A stretch of DNA of 10,989 nt, taken from JBOGXB01 sp050694215 (GTDB lineage Bacteria > Actinomycetota > CADDZG01 > WHSQ01). The stretch spans positions 1 to 10,989 of the forward strand of contig JBOGXB010000064.1 of the NCBI GenBank assembly GCA_050694215.1, read 5' to 3'. A program made the position numbers and the translations under genes. Each line of letters begins with the position of its first letter. Position 1 is the stretch's first letter. This document shows positions 1 to 6,959 of the stretch, one piece after another. The notes below the pieces were generated by a model that was given only the letters and a program-made list of their open reading frames with translations, did not search any database and was not told where the DNA came from.

Positions 1-202
1 CCTCAACGTTGCTCTCATCACCGACTACGACGTCGGCATCGAGGGAGAGACCGAGGCCGTGTCGCATGAGGAAGTAGTTCGAGTGTTCACGGAGAACAAC
101 GACAGGCTGCGCAAGCTGTTGTTCACCCTGATCCCCCGGCTCCCTCAGGAGAGGGATTGCATCTGCAGCCACGCGCTCGAGGGCGCACGCTTCGAGCCGT
201 AG
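1..202 (+). CDS. mtnP: S-methyl-5'-thioadenosine phosphorylase, C-terminal part (truncated by window start)
   Basis: Only the last 66 codons are present, read from base 2 to a TAG stop at 200-202. The segment starts LNVALITDYDVG. The TDYD motif is the purine-binding stretch of methylthioadenosine phosphorylases, whose two aspartates contact the adenine ring and favour 6-aminopurines over hypoxanthine or guanine. A helical tail and a Cys-Ile-Cys pair at about residues 53-55 of the fragment follow; a C-terminal CxC is known in some archaeal MTA phosphorylases. The enzyme splits methylthioadenosine with phosphate into adenine and 5-methylthioribose-1-phosphate in methionine salvage and polyamine metabolism, in the cytosol. 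A related methylthioinosine or purine nucleoside phosphorylase cannot be fully excluded from so short a piece. The gene converges on the secreted-protein gene that follows. Confidence 0.82.
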   Translation, partial: LNVALITDYDVGIEGETEAVSHEEVVRVFTENNDRLRKLLFTLIPRLPQERDCICSHALEGARFEP

Positions 203-221
203 GCCCCTGCCACCTTGAACG

Positions 222-253
222 AGCACGGCCCCCGGGAACCCGGGGGCCGTGCT
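222..253. terminator. Perfect 15-bp hairpin between convergent genes, probable bidirectional terminator
   Basis: The left arm AGCACGGCCCCCGGG (222-236) is followed by AA and then its exact reverse complement (239-253). The stem begins 19 bases after the mtnP stop and ends 20 bases before the 3' end of the convergent secreted-protein gene, where a shared terminator is expected. No T-run follows on either strand. Release would therefore rely on stem strength or on Rho, as is common in high-GC actinobacteria. The ideal loop is too tight, so the two innermost base pairs are probably open in RNA. Confidence 0.75.
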
Positions 254-273
254 GCCAGCGGTGGAGGGGTGTC

Positions 274-948
274 CTACCGCGTGATCTTGATGGGCTGTCT
301 GATCGTGACGATCGCTCCAGAGTCGAGGCTCTCGAACTTCGACGAGAAGACGTACCTCCCTGCCTTCTTTGGATTCTTCAGGATGGGCACGCCGCCCTCC
401 GACTTCTTCTCGATCGTCAGGTCGAAGACGAACGGGGGGCATGTGTAGTTGTTGGGCGGGATGTCGCCGTCGAGCTTGAAGCCCCTCCTGGGGCTGCCCG
501 TGATCGTCAGGTTGATCTTGGTCACCCCCTGGATGTCGAGGACCCACACGGCCCACACCCCTGCATCGGCCTCCTCGTCGGTACGGTCCACCTCCTCGAG
601 TGTCGCGGGAAGGTTCGCCTGAGTGCTTGCGGGAATGGCTCCCTCCGGTCCCGGGCTGCACGCCGGACCCACCTCGATGAATATCTCTCCCGACCCCAAG
701 ACGTCGCCGTTTTCGATCTGAGCATCCTTCGGGATCCTGAACCCCGCGGGGATCCCTAGGGTGACGTGGGCGAGCTCCTCTTCCCCCTCTTCCTGCTCGA
801 CGTGAACCATCATCGCGGTGTTCTTCTTGACCTTCCGAGTCGAGAGCTTGGAGCCAATCTTCGGCGAGAAGTCGGCCGCTCCGGCGATGCTCGGCAGGAC
901 GAAGAGCAGCGCAAGCAGCACGACAGAGAGTTTCTTGACCGTCCGCAT
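274..948 (-). CDS. Secreted protein of unknown function with signal peptide
   Basis: This 224-residue protein starts at ATG (946-948), with a strong Shine-Dalgarno AGGAGGGG at 953-960, four bases upstream. The N-terminus is a classical signal peptide: basic Arg-Thr-Val-Lys-Lys, a hydrophobic core at about residues 7-22, and a likely signal peptidase I cleavage after Ala-Gly-Ala near residue 24. There is no lipobox cysteine and no second membrane segment, so the mature protein is probably extracellular. The mature part is rich in beta-type sequence, with alternating hydrophobics and motifs such as GIPAGF (about 65-70) and a C-terminal strand ending in IRQPIKITR. Two cysteines, C97 and C170, could form a disulfide. 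An acidic run (EQEEGEEE, about 51-58) stands out. I do not recognise the family. A beta-sandwich fold is a guess from the sequence pattern. The gene stands alone, convergent to mtnP and divergent from uppP. Confidence 0.8.
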   Translation of the reverse strand: MRTVKKLSVVLLALLFVLPSIAGAADFSPKIGSKLSTRKVKKNTAMMVHVEQEEGEEELAHVTLGIPAGFRIPKDAQIENGDVLGSGEIFIEVGPACSPGPEGAIPASTQANLPATLEEVDRTDEEADAGVWAVWVLDIQGVTKINLTITGSPRRGFKLDGDIPPNNYTCPPFVFDLTIEKKSEGGVPILKNPKKAGRYVFSSKFESLDSGAIVTIRQPIKITR

Positions 949-1069
949 CTAGCCCCTCCTGATTCGGCGCCGGGACAAAACCCGGTCACTAGGCTGCAGA
1001 TTCGCCCTCACCCGGGGTGGTTCCTGCTATCACCTGCGGTTTCGTAGGCGTCGTTTAGGCTGCGCCGCC
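949..1069. other. Divergent intergenic region between the secreted-protein gene and uppP
   Basis: This 121-base spacer must hold the promoters of both flanking genes. No convincing -35/-10 pair is visible on either strand. A small inverted repeat, CCGGG (970-974), ACAAAA, CCCGG (981-985), lies 22-37 bases upstream of the secreted-protein start and would fall in its 5' leader. It could be an operator or a leader hairpin, but it is too short to assign. Confidence 0.35.
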
Positions 1070-1876
1070 GTGTCGATCGTCCAGGCTCTCGTGCTGGGGG
1101 CCGTCCAGGGTCTGACAGAGTTCATCCCGATCTCGTCGTCGGGTCATCTCGTGGTGGTACCCGCAGCGCTGGATTGGCCGCAGCCCGGGCTCGCCTTCGA
1201 CGTGCTGCTGCACGCAGCCTCGCTCGTGGCGCTCCTCGCCTATTTCTCGGGCGACCTCGTCGACCTCGCGAGGGGCTCGTTGCGAAGAGACCCGGAGTCG
1301 ATGAAGCTCGTGTGGCTCCTCGCCGTCGGCACGGTTCCCGCCGTGATAGCCGGGCTCGCCCTCGGCGACTACTTCGAGGGAACGTTCGAGGACGCGGAAG
1401 CTGCCGCTATCCAGCTTGCGATCACCGCCGTGATCCTGGTCGCCGCCGAGCAGCTCCTGGCCTTCCACACGAGACGCACCGCCCGTATCGGCGGCCAGCT
1501 CAGAAGCATGCACGAGCTCAACGCCCTCGACGCCGCGCTGGTCGGCGTAGCTCAGGCAGTCTCGATACTTCCGGGGATCTCGCGCTCCGGCTCGACCATC
1601 GGTGCGGGCCTGGGGCTGTCCATGACGCGATCCGATGCCGCGCGTTTCGCCTTCCTGCTGGCGATCCCCGCTCTGGCGGGAGCAACGCTCGTGGAGATCC
1701 CCGAGATGGGCGGGGCATCCATCGGGATCGGCTCGGGCACGGTGGGCTTCATCATCTCGCTCGCGACGTCCTACGCCGCGATCTGGGGGTTGATCCGGTA
1801 CCTGCGAACGAACACGCTCTATCCCTTCGCCGCTTACTGTCTGGTCGCGAGCGTGTACTTTTACCTCGTCGTCTGA
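1070..1876 (+). CDS. uppP: Undecaprenyl-diphosphate phosphatase (UppP/BacA family)
   Basis: This 268-residue integral membrane protein has the usual length and motifs of the BacA/UppP family. The first motif, near residues 13-26, contains Q13xxxE17 followed by FIPISSSGH with His26. The second, LPGISRSGST, lies near residues 167-176, with Arg172 at the place of the catalytic arginine. The rest is a series of hydrophobic helices. UppP removes a phosphate from undecaprenyl diphosphate released after peptidoglycan and other envelope polymerisation, so that the lipid carrier can be reused; it also contributes to bacitracin tolerance. The GTG start at 1070 gives the normal family N-terminus, but no good Shine-Dalgarno precedes it, so the start is less certain than the identity. 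It converges on the tldE gene with only 25 bases between the stops and no obvious terminator. Confidence 0.95.
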   Translation: MSIVQALVLGAVQGLTEFIPISSSGHLVVVPAALDWPQPGLAFDVLLHAASLVALLAYFSGDLVDLARGSLRRDPESMKLVWLLAVGTVPAVIAGLALGDYFEGTFEDAEAAAIQLAITAVILVAAEQLLAFHTRRTARIGGQLRSMHELNALDAALVGVAQAVSILPGISRSGSTIGAGLGLSMTRSDAARFAFLLAIPALAGATLVEIPEMGGASIGIGSGTVGFIISLATSYAAIWGLIRYLRTNTLYPFAAYCLVASVYFYLVV

Positions 1877-1901
1877 GCCGCTACTCCGAGCCGCTCCAAT
1901 C

Positions 1902-3257
1902 TCAGAGGCCGCCAACGGTCATCTCGGACACGAAGGTCGTCGCACCCCCGAGGGACCCCCCGAAGGGAAGCCACCTGCGGTCGTCTCCAACCGCCTCGAT
2001 ACGGGCGAGGATCTCGAGCATCGGAGCCGCGATGGTGACCTCCTTTACGGGCTGGACCTCGTCACCCTTCTCGAGCAGGATCCCGGTCGCACCAACCGAG
2101 AAGTCGCCCGAGATGGGGTTCGCGCCCGAGTGGACGCCATGGAGATCGCGCACGAGCAGGGCCCGGTCGGCGCGGGTGTCGATGTCTCGAACCGTCTCTC
2201 CCGTCGGGTCGAAGGCGAGATTGCTGGGGGCCGGGTAAGGAGCGGACTTGAAACCGGCCCGCGCTGCATTCCCCGTGGAGCTCTTGCGGTCGCGTCGAGC
2301 ACTGGTCAAGTCGTAAAGGAATCCGGCGAGGGCCCCGCCCCGGATCACCTCTGTCCTCCCGGTGGCGACGCCCTCCGCATCCCAGGGAGCGGATCCGGGG
2401 GCCCCGAGGGCCCGGCCGTCGTCCACGAGGGTTACGTTCTCGGCCGCGACCTTCTGACCCTCCTTGCCCGCGAACAGCGACCTGCCCTTCTGCACGGCCT
2501 CGCCGGTGAGGGCGCCGCCGATCACGCCCAGGAATTGGCCGGCCGTGTACGGGTCGAAGATCACGGGCATCCTGGCCGAAGCGATCTTCGACGCACCGAG
2601 CACCGACAGAGCGCGCTGCGCTGCACTCTCGGCCAGAGCTGCGGCATCGAGGTCCGCTATGCCCCGGCCCAGATCAAAGTCGAACCCGACCTGGGTGTCG
2701 TCGCCGTCGGTTGCGATGGCGAACGCGTAACACCATGCATCGGTCCGGCGGTAGGACCCTGCGATCCCGGTCGATGTTGCGATGGCGATCTCGGTGTCGG
2801 AGTCGGCATACACGGCCTCCTCGACCGTTCGGATGCGTGGGTCGACGGCTCGCGTAAGGCGGTCGAGCTCCACCGCGAACGCCGTCTTGGCGTCGGGCGG
2901 AAGAGACGGCTGAGCCTCGTCGACGAGACCGGGCACCTCCTCGGGGGCCGAGCCGCCCCAGCCTTCCGCGACGCCGAGTGCCTCATCCACCGTCGCATGC
3001 TCGGCGTTGGCTCGAGCCAACTCCAGGATCGCGTCGAGCCCAGCCTCGGTGAGATCCGTCGTGTACGCGAACCCCACGCGACCGTCCTTGAAGGCGCGGA
3101 TGCCCGCGCCGCGCGGCTCGGCGGAGGACAGTGACTCGACCTCGCCCTCGAAGGCCTTCACCTGGAACTCGCGCTCGTGAGTGAGGAACGCCTCGACCTC
3201 ATCCCCGCCGGCACGCTCGACGATGCTTGTGGCCAGCTCGAGGAGATCCCCGGTCAA
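1902..3257 (-). CDS. tldE: TldE/PmbA family protein, non-catalytic partner of the TldD metalloprotease
   Basis: This is a 451-residue protein of the TldD/PmbA (U62) family, near the standard 450 residues. I place the start at TTG (3255-3257): it gives the expected N-terminus (LTGDLLELATSIVERAG), has GGGAGG at 3264-3269 six bases upstream, and overlaps the tldD TGA by the bases TTGA. An ATG at 3341 would add 28 residues lying inside tldD and is rejected. The family region begins with EVEAFLTHEREFQVKAFEGEVESL and ends with the typical C-terminal block (PVKEVTIA ... FVSEMTVGGL). No HExxxH zinc site is present, as expected for TldE/PmbA. In Escherichia coli TldD and TldE form a heterodimeric protease that cleaves unfolded or modified peptides, including microcin B17 precursor. 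No RiPP precursor is visible here, so a general peptide-processing role is more likely. Confidence 0.93.
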   Translation of the reverse strand: MTGDLLELATSIVERAGGDEVEAFLTHEREFQVKAFEGEVESLSSAEPRGAGIRAFKDGRVGFAYTTDLTEAGLDAILELARANAEHATVDEALGVAEGWGGSAPEEVPGLVDEAQPSLPPDAKTAFAVELDRLTRAVDPRIRTVEEAVYADSDTEIAIATSTGIAGSYRRTDAWCYAFAIATDGDDTQVGFDFDLGRGIADLDAAALAESAAQRALSVLGASKIASARMPVIFDPYTAGQFLGVIGGALTGEAVQKGRSLFAGKEGQKVAAENVTLVDDGRALGAPGSAPWDAEGVATGRTEVIRGGALAGFLYDLTSARRDRKSSTGNAARAGFKSAPYPAPSNLAFDPTGETVRDIDTRADRALLVRDLHGVHSGANPISGDFSVGATGILLEKGDEVQPVKEVTIAAPMLEILARIEAVGDDRRWLPFGGSLGGATTFVSEMTVGGL

Positions 3258-4636
3258 CTTGTTCCTCCCACCGTCATCTTGCGCAGCAGAACCGTGGCCA
3301 TTCCGTTCGTGACCGGCGCGCTCTGACCATCCTTCCCACACACGCCCTCACTGCGATCCCAGTCCGAGCCGACCGCGTCGATCGCGGCGAGCACCTGGGG
3401 CCCGTTGCCGATCAGGGTCGCCCCGCGGATCGGATGCGCGATGGCGCCGTTCTCTATGAGATAGCCCTCGGAGATGCCGAACACGAAGTTGCCGGTTGCG
3501 GGGTTCACCTCTCCGCCGGCAAAGTTGGCTGCGTAGACGCCTCGCTTGATCGAGCCGATGATGTCGTCGCTGTCATCGGGGCCGGGCAGGAGATAGGTGT
3601 TGCTCATCCGCACCACGGGCAGGTGGGCGTACGACTGTCGCCGCCCGTTCCCGGTTGGCGCACTTCCGATCTTCCTGGCCGTTCGCAGGTCGCTCATGTG
3701 ACCTACGAGAACCCCCTCCTCGAAGAGGACCGTTCGCTGGGACGGCGTGCCTTCATCGTCGACACCGTAGGACCCCCAGGCGCCGACGTCGGTGGAGTCG
3801 TCGACGATCGTCACACTCTGGGAGCCGAACCGCTCGCCTTGCCGGTTCGCGTAGACGCTCGCATTCTTGACGAGGGTGTCCGCCTCCAACCCGTGTCCGC
3901 AGGCCTCGTGGATCAGCACGCCACCCCATCCGGGCCCCAAGACGACGGGGAACTCCCCCGCGGGGGCCGGCCTGGCATCCAGCATGGTGACGGCCCGGCG
4001 GGCGGCTTTGGCGGCGACCTCCGCGGGCGGGCGTCTCTCCAGCAGCTCGAAGCCTCCCGAGTGCCCCGGCGCATCAAAGCCGGTTCCGATCTCGCCGCCC
4101 CGGCCGGCGACGACCCGGACGGAGAGCCGGACCCGGTTGCGCTCGTCCTCCGCCAGCCGCCCGTCCGACGAGGCGATGAGAACTCGCTGCTGCGTGTCGG
4201 CGTAGGAGGCAACGACCTGCCGGACCTCGGCCCCCTCGCTCCGCGCGACCTCGTCCGCCGTCCTCAGCGCCTCGGCCTTGTCGGACGGGGGCACGTCGTC
4301 GGGAGGCGTGGCGATCGGGTTGACGATCGAGGGCTCGGTGCGACGGAGGTCGGCGGGGCCCGCGCCGGAGGGGGAGTGGAGCCCGGCCCTGGCCGCTGCG
4401 GCAGCCTCGAACATGGCTTGCTCCGTGAGAAGGTTGGTGTAGGCGTAGGAGGAGCGCTCGCCCGACATGATCCTGATGCCGGCCCCGGCATCCCGACCGG
4501 ACGCGACGTCTTCTATGCGCCGGTCCTCGAGCTTGAGCGCAGTCGAGCGCCGGCTCTCGACGAAGACCTCTGCGAGATCGCCACCCTTTTGCAGCGCCTC
4601 GGTCAGGACGGACCGGATCGTGCCCTCATCGAGCAT
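3254..4636 (-). CDS. tldD: TldD family zinc metalloprotease, catalytic subunit
   Basis: This 460-residue protein carries the TldD zinc motif HEACGH at about residues 243-248, in the context GGVLIHEACGHGLEAD. The C-terminal cysteine of the family lies in GVCGKDGQ at about residue 433. The N-terminal domain (LEDRRIEDVASGRDAGAGIRI) and the final KMTVGGTS also match. It should be the catalytic half of the TldD/TldE heterodimer, cleaving peptides in the cytosol; in other bacteria it trims RiPP leader peptides and helps degrade the antitoxin CcdA. I chose ATG 4636 because MLDEGTIRSVL looks like the family N-terminus. No clear Shine-Dalgarno precedes it. A GTG at 4714 would add 26 Arg/Leu-rich residues and cannot be excluded. 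It is first in an operon with tldE, linked by a 4-base overlap. Confidence 0.94.
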   Translation of the reverse strand: MLDEGTIRSVLTEALQKGGDLAEVFVESRRSTALKLEDRRIEDVASGRDAGAGIRIMSGERSSYAYTNLLTEQAMFEAAAAARAGLHSPSGAGPADLRRTEPSIVNPIATPPDDVPPSDKAEALRTADEVARSEGAEVRQVVASYADTQQRVLIASSDGRLAEDERNRVRLSVRVVAGRGGEIGTGFDAPGHSGGFELLERRPPAEVAAKAARRAVTMLDARPAPAGEFPVVLGPGWGGVLIHEACGHGLEADTLVKNASVYANRQGERFGSQSVTIVDDSTDVGAWGSYGVDDEGTPSQRTVLFEEGVLVGHMSDLRTARKIGSAPTGNGRRQSYAHLPVVRMSNTYLLPGPDDSDDIIGSIKRGVYAANFAGGEVNPATGNFVFGISEGYLIENGAIAHPIRGATLIGNGPQVLAAIDAVGSDWDRSEGVCGKDGQSAPVTNGMATVLLRKMTVGGTS

Positions 4637-4759
4637 GGTTCGAGAGGATACGGCCAGGCGCCGCAGGGCGAGCGGCGACGGTCTCCTGAGTACCAGGACA
4701 TGCTCGAGATGCACGATTTATTCGCGACCTACCCCTCACGCCTCCTCGTGCGCTTGTGC

Positions 4760-4772
4760 ATGCCGCCGGCAT
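4760..4772. repeat. Short inverted repeat in the tldD / small-gene divergent region
   Basis: ATGCCG-C-CGGCAT is a perfect 6-bp inverted repeat around one base, overlapping a second 8-base palindrome CATCGATG (4770-4777). It lies about midway in the 195-base divergent spacer (4637-4831) between tldD and the small acidic-protein gene. An operator for one or both genes is possible. For the + gene, a weak TTGTGC (4754-4759) and TAGTCT (4778-4783) pair, 18 bases apart, would bracket it, but each hexamer matches consensus at only three positions. Nothing else is recognisable in this spacer. Confidence 0.3.
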
Positions 4773-4831
4773 CGATGTAGTCTGACCTCGCTTCAGCCAT
4801 CCGAAGCGGCCCGCGATGCCAAGGAGCAACC

Positions 4832-5134
4832 CTGAGCCGTTACACGCCCGAGCAGGCTGAGCGCCTGCGTCAGATACACATGCGGGTCATCGAGGCCCGC
4901 CGCGAGCTGGATGCCCTCATCGGCGACGCATACCTGCGACCCCGCGCTTCGATCGTCCCCGTCCACTTCCTCGACCTCGCCTCCGCGGTAGAGAAGCTGA
5001 GGTGGGCCGAGAAGGAGTGGCGAGAGCTGGACGACGAGGTACGGGAAGGCCCGGAGGCAGCCGCTGCAGTCACGCTCCCCGAAGAGGAGGAGCCAGAGGA
5101 GCCGGCCCAGCTCCTGCAGATCGTTCGCGACTGA
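4832..5134 (+). CDS. Small acidic helical protein, hypothetical, probable CTG start
   Basis: The frame is open from 4781 to a TGA at 5132-5134. The only in-frame ATG (4880) has no Shine-Dalgarno and would drop a helical segment. A CTG at 4832-4834 is preceded by AAGGAG (4821-4826) with five bases between, giving 100 residues starting LSRYTPEQAERLRQIHMRVI. The protein is mostly predicted helix with heptad-like spacing (about 5-30 and 50-70), and has an Ala-rich then Glu/Pro-rich tail (LPEEEEPEEP, about 82-91). It is likely soluble and cytosolic: no membrane segment or signal peptide is seen. I do not recognise a family. It diverges from tldD and converges on the acyl-CoA synthetase gene. Codon use resembles its neighbours, supporting a real gene. 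If CTG is wrong, the ATG version has 84 residues. Confidence 0.62.
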   Translation: MSRYTPEQAERLRQIHMRVIEARRELDALIGDAYLRPRASIVPVHFLDLASAVEKLRWAEKEWRELDDEVREGPEAAAAVTLPEEEEPEEPAQLLQIVRD

Positions 5135-5156
5135 GACTCAACCCTCCGCTTCCCTG

Positions 5157-5178
5157 GCGCCGAGGCGCTTTCCTTCTC
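5157..5178 (+). terminator. Possible weak terminator after the small acidic-protein gene
   Basis: GCGCC-GA-GGCGC (5157-5168) is followed by the pyrimidine-rich TTTCCTTCTC. It sits in the 63-base gap between the convergent small gene and acyl-CoA synthetase gene. The stem is short and its loop forces at least two outer-loop pairs open, so this is only a candidate. Confidence 0.3.
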
Positions 5179-5197
5179 ACGCGCCGCCCGATCAGGT

Positions 5198-6853
5198 CTA
5201 GCTGGGAGAAGCTCCCCTCTTACGTTCCGTCTCGGCCCGGCGCAGCTCGATGCGGCGGATCTTCCCGGTGAGGGTTTTGGGAAGCTCGCCGACGAACTCG
5301 ACCTCACGCGGATACGCGTAGGCCGCGTATCGCGCTCTGACGTGCTTCTGGATCTGTTGCACGAGCGCATCGTCGCCGTCGATACCCGCCACGAGGCGCA
5401 CGAAGGCCTTCACGATATGGCCTCTCTTTGGATCCGGGGATGCGACCGCCGCCGCCTCCACGACCTCGGGCAGCTCGACGATCGCGGATTCGACCTCGAA
5501 CGGGCCGATGCGATACCCGGCCGAGATGATGACGTCGTCCGCCCGACCCTCGTACCAGACGTAGCCGTCCTCGTCCATGCGCGCCATGTCGTTCGTGTGG
5601 AACCAATCCCCTCCGAACACCTCCTCGGTGTCTTCCGGCCTGTTCCAGTACCCGAGCGGATAGTGCGGGTTGGAGCGCGCCTTCAGACAGATCTCGCCTG
5701 CCTTCCCCTCCGGTACTCGCTTCTCCGTATCGGGGTCGAGCAGCGCCATCTCCCACCCGGGCAGCGGACGACCCATCGAGCCCGGCCTGATATCGACCGT
5801 GGGGAAGTTGCCGCAGATCGGATAGCTCTCCGTCAGCCCGTAGTAGTCGAAAACCTTGATGCCGAACTGTGACTCGAACCAGCTGATGACCTCGGGGTTC
5901 AGCGGCTCTCCCGCAGAGCAGCAGATGCGCAGGACAACGTCATATTGGGAGCCGGGATCCTTCACCTCGGTCATCGCGCGCAGAGCCGTCGGTGTCGTGA
6001 ACATGTTTCCGACCTTGTACTTCTCGAGCACGTAGAACGTGTGCTCCGGGTCGTACCCGCCCTGTCGTTGGAACACAGCAACCGGGACGCCGAAGCGCCA
6101 CGGGCCCAGCAGGCCGGGCACTATGCCCGCGATCCAGGCCCACTCCCCGGTCGAGTGGAAGACCTCGTCGCTCCTCACGTCGTGGCAGAGCTCGTACTCG
6201 TTGTGTCCGAGCAGGTAACGGTGCGCGTGAAGGATGCCCTTCGCCTGTCCGGTGGTTCCACTGGAGTAGTAGAGCTGTGCGGGATCGTCGGCCGACGTAT
6301 TGAGCGTCGCGAACTCCGAGGACGCGTCCGCCATCGCGGCCTCGAGATCGATGTCCTCGCCCACACGTGAATCGCCGGCGTCGAGGAGGAGGATGTGCTC
6401 GAGGGATCCGATGTCTTCGCGCATGCCCTCAACGCGACCGCTGTTGTTGACGTCGGTTATGAGCACCTTCGCCTGCGAGTCGCGGAGCCTGTGACTTATC
6501 CCGTCGTCTCCGTAGAGCTGCGACAGCGAGAGCAATATGCCGCCGGTCTTGTACACGGCGACGAAGGCGGCCGCGGTCTCGGGCCTCGACGGCAGCAGGA
6601 CCGCTATCCGGTCTTCGGGTTTCACACCAAGGCCCACGAGGACGTTGGCGATCCGGTTGGACATCTCCTGGAAGTCCCCGAAGGTGAGACGCCTTTCGTT
6701 TCCCTGCCAGTCCTCCCACAGCATCGCGAGACGACCGGGGTCGTGCTTGTCCACCGTGTCGGTCGCGATGTTGTATCGGTCGGGGACCTCCCACGAGAAC
6801 GACGCGGCCATCTCCTCATAGGGCCCGGGCCTGAAGCGCCGGTAGTCGGACAT
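5198..6853 (-). CDS. AMP-forming acyl-CoA synthetase (acetyl-/medium-chain acyl-CoA ligase type)
   Basis: This 551-residue member of the adenylate-forming (ANL) superfamily has all core motifs: the phosphate loop YYSSGTTGQAKG (about 195-206), YYGLTES (337-343), the ribose-binding Asp in FHTNDMA (about 422), the hinge region YEGRADDVIISAGYRIGPFE (434-453), and the catalytic lysine in TLTGKIRR (K531). It activates a carboxylic acid to an acyl-AMP and then to acyl-CoA. The length and PHYPLGYW context resemble the medium-chain ACSM-type branch more than 650-residue acetyl-CoA synthetase, so the substrate is probably a short to medium or branched fatty acid, though this cannot be read from sequence. 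The ATG start at 6853 has AGGGGGG at 6860-6866; a longer reading to 7228 would overlap the divergent gene and is rejected. It is divergent from the symporter operon, which probably supplies its substrate. Confidence 0.92.
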   Translation of the reverse strand: MSDYRRFRPGPYEEMAASFSWEVPDRYNIATDTVDKHDPGRLAMLWEDWQGNERRLTFGDFQEMSNRIANVLVGLGVKPEDRIAVLLPSRPETAAAFVAVYKTGGILLSLSQLYGDDGISHRLRDSQAKVLITDVNNSGRVEGMREDIGSLEHILLLDAGDSRVGEDIDLEAAMADASSEFATLNTSADDPAQLYYSSGTTGQAKGILHAHRYLLGHNEYELCHDVRSDEVFHSTGEWAWIAGIVPGLLGPWRFGVPVAVFQRQGGYDPEHTFYVLEKYKVGNMFTTPTALRAMTEVKDPGSQYDVVLRICCSAGEPLNPEVISWFESQFGIKVFDYYGLTESYPICGNFPTVDIRPGSMGRPLPGWEMALLDPDTEKRVPEGKAGEICLKARSNPHYPLGYWNRPEDTEEVFGGDWFHTNDMARMDEDGYVWYEGRADDVIISAGYRIGPFEVESAIVELPEVVEAAAVASPDPKRGHIVKAFVRLVAGIDGDDALVQQIQKHVRARYAAYAYPREVEFVGELPKTLTGKIRRIELRRAETERKRGASPS

Positions 6854-6889
6854 CCCAATCCCCCCTGTCGATTTCGGGACCTCTTGCTC

Positions 6890-6918
6890 GTTATGCCCCA
6901 GCTTCGCGCGAATGTGAC
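6890..6918 (-). promoter_or_regulatory. Candidate promoter for the acyl-CoA synthetase gene
   Basis: On the - strand, GTCACA (6913-6918) and CATAAC (6890-6895) are 17 bases apart, each matching four of six positions of the sigma-70/SigA consensus. The -10 lies about 37 bases upstream of the start codon, leaving room for a leader with the Shine-Dalgarno at 6860-6866. The spacer contains the palindrome TTCGCGCGAA. Confidence 0.4.
6903..6912. promoter_or_regulatory. Palindrome TTCGCGCGAA in the shared divergent regulatory region
   Basis: This perfect 10-base palindrome lies in the 106-base gap between the divergent acyl-CoA synthetase and symporter operon, inside the spacer of the candidate - strand promoter. 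It is well placed for an operator controlling both directions. The cognate regulator is unknown. LytTR proteins usually bind direct repeats, so another regulator could be involved. Confidence 0.3.
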
Positions 6919-6959
6919 ATCCTTTTTCTGGGCATGAACGGTAGATCGGAGAGGGAGCT

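Noticed and set aside
157..759. 200-codon + strand open frame over the hairpin and the secreted-protein gene
   Set aside because: It would run through the mtnP stop and terminator region and is antisense to a gene with a signal peptide and strong ribosome-binding site.
1055..1915. 286-codon - strand open frame opposite uppP
   Set aside because: The + strand has unmistakable UppP motifs. The antisense product is an Arg/Asp/Gly/Glu-rich shadow.
2130..3134. 334-codon + strand open frame opposite tldE
   Set aside because: Antisense shadow of a confident gene, with low-complexity Arg/Gly/Asp-rich content and no domain.
3227..4780. 517-codon open frame on the + strand opposite tldD
   Set aside because: It is antisense to a protein with clear TldD motifs. 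It has no recognisable domain and is a codon-bias shadow in GC-rich DNA.
1902..5134. A RiPP biosynthetic cluster around tldD/tldE
   Set aside because: No precursor peptide, YcaO, radical SAM or cyclodehydratase gene is visible. TldD/TldE pairs are widespread housekeeping genes.
5204..5216. GGGAG-AAG-CTCCC inverted repeat as a terminator
   Set aside because: It lies inside the last codons of the acyl-CoA synthetase gene and has no T-tract. It is too short to call.
6913..6920. TGTGACAT as a CRP-type half-site
   Set aside because: No matching TCACA arm lies at the required spacing, so a CRP-like palindrome is not supported.
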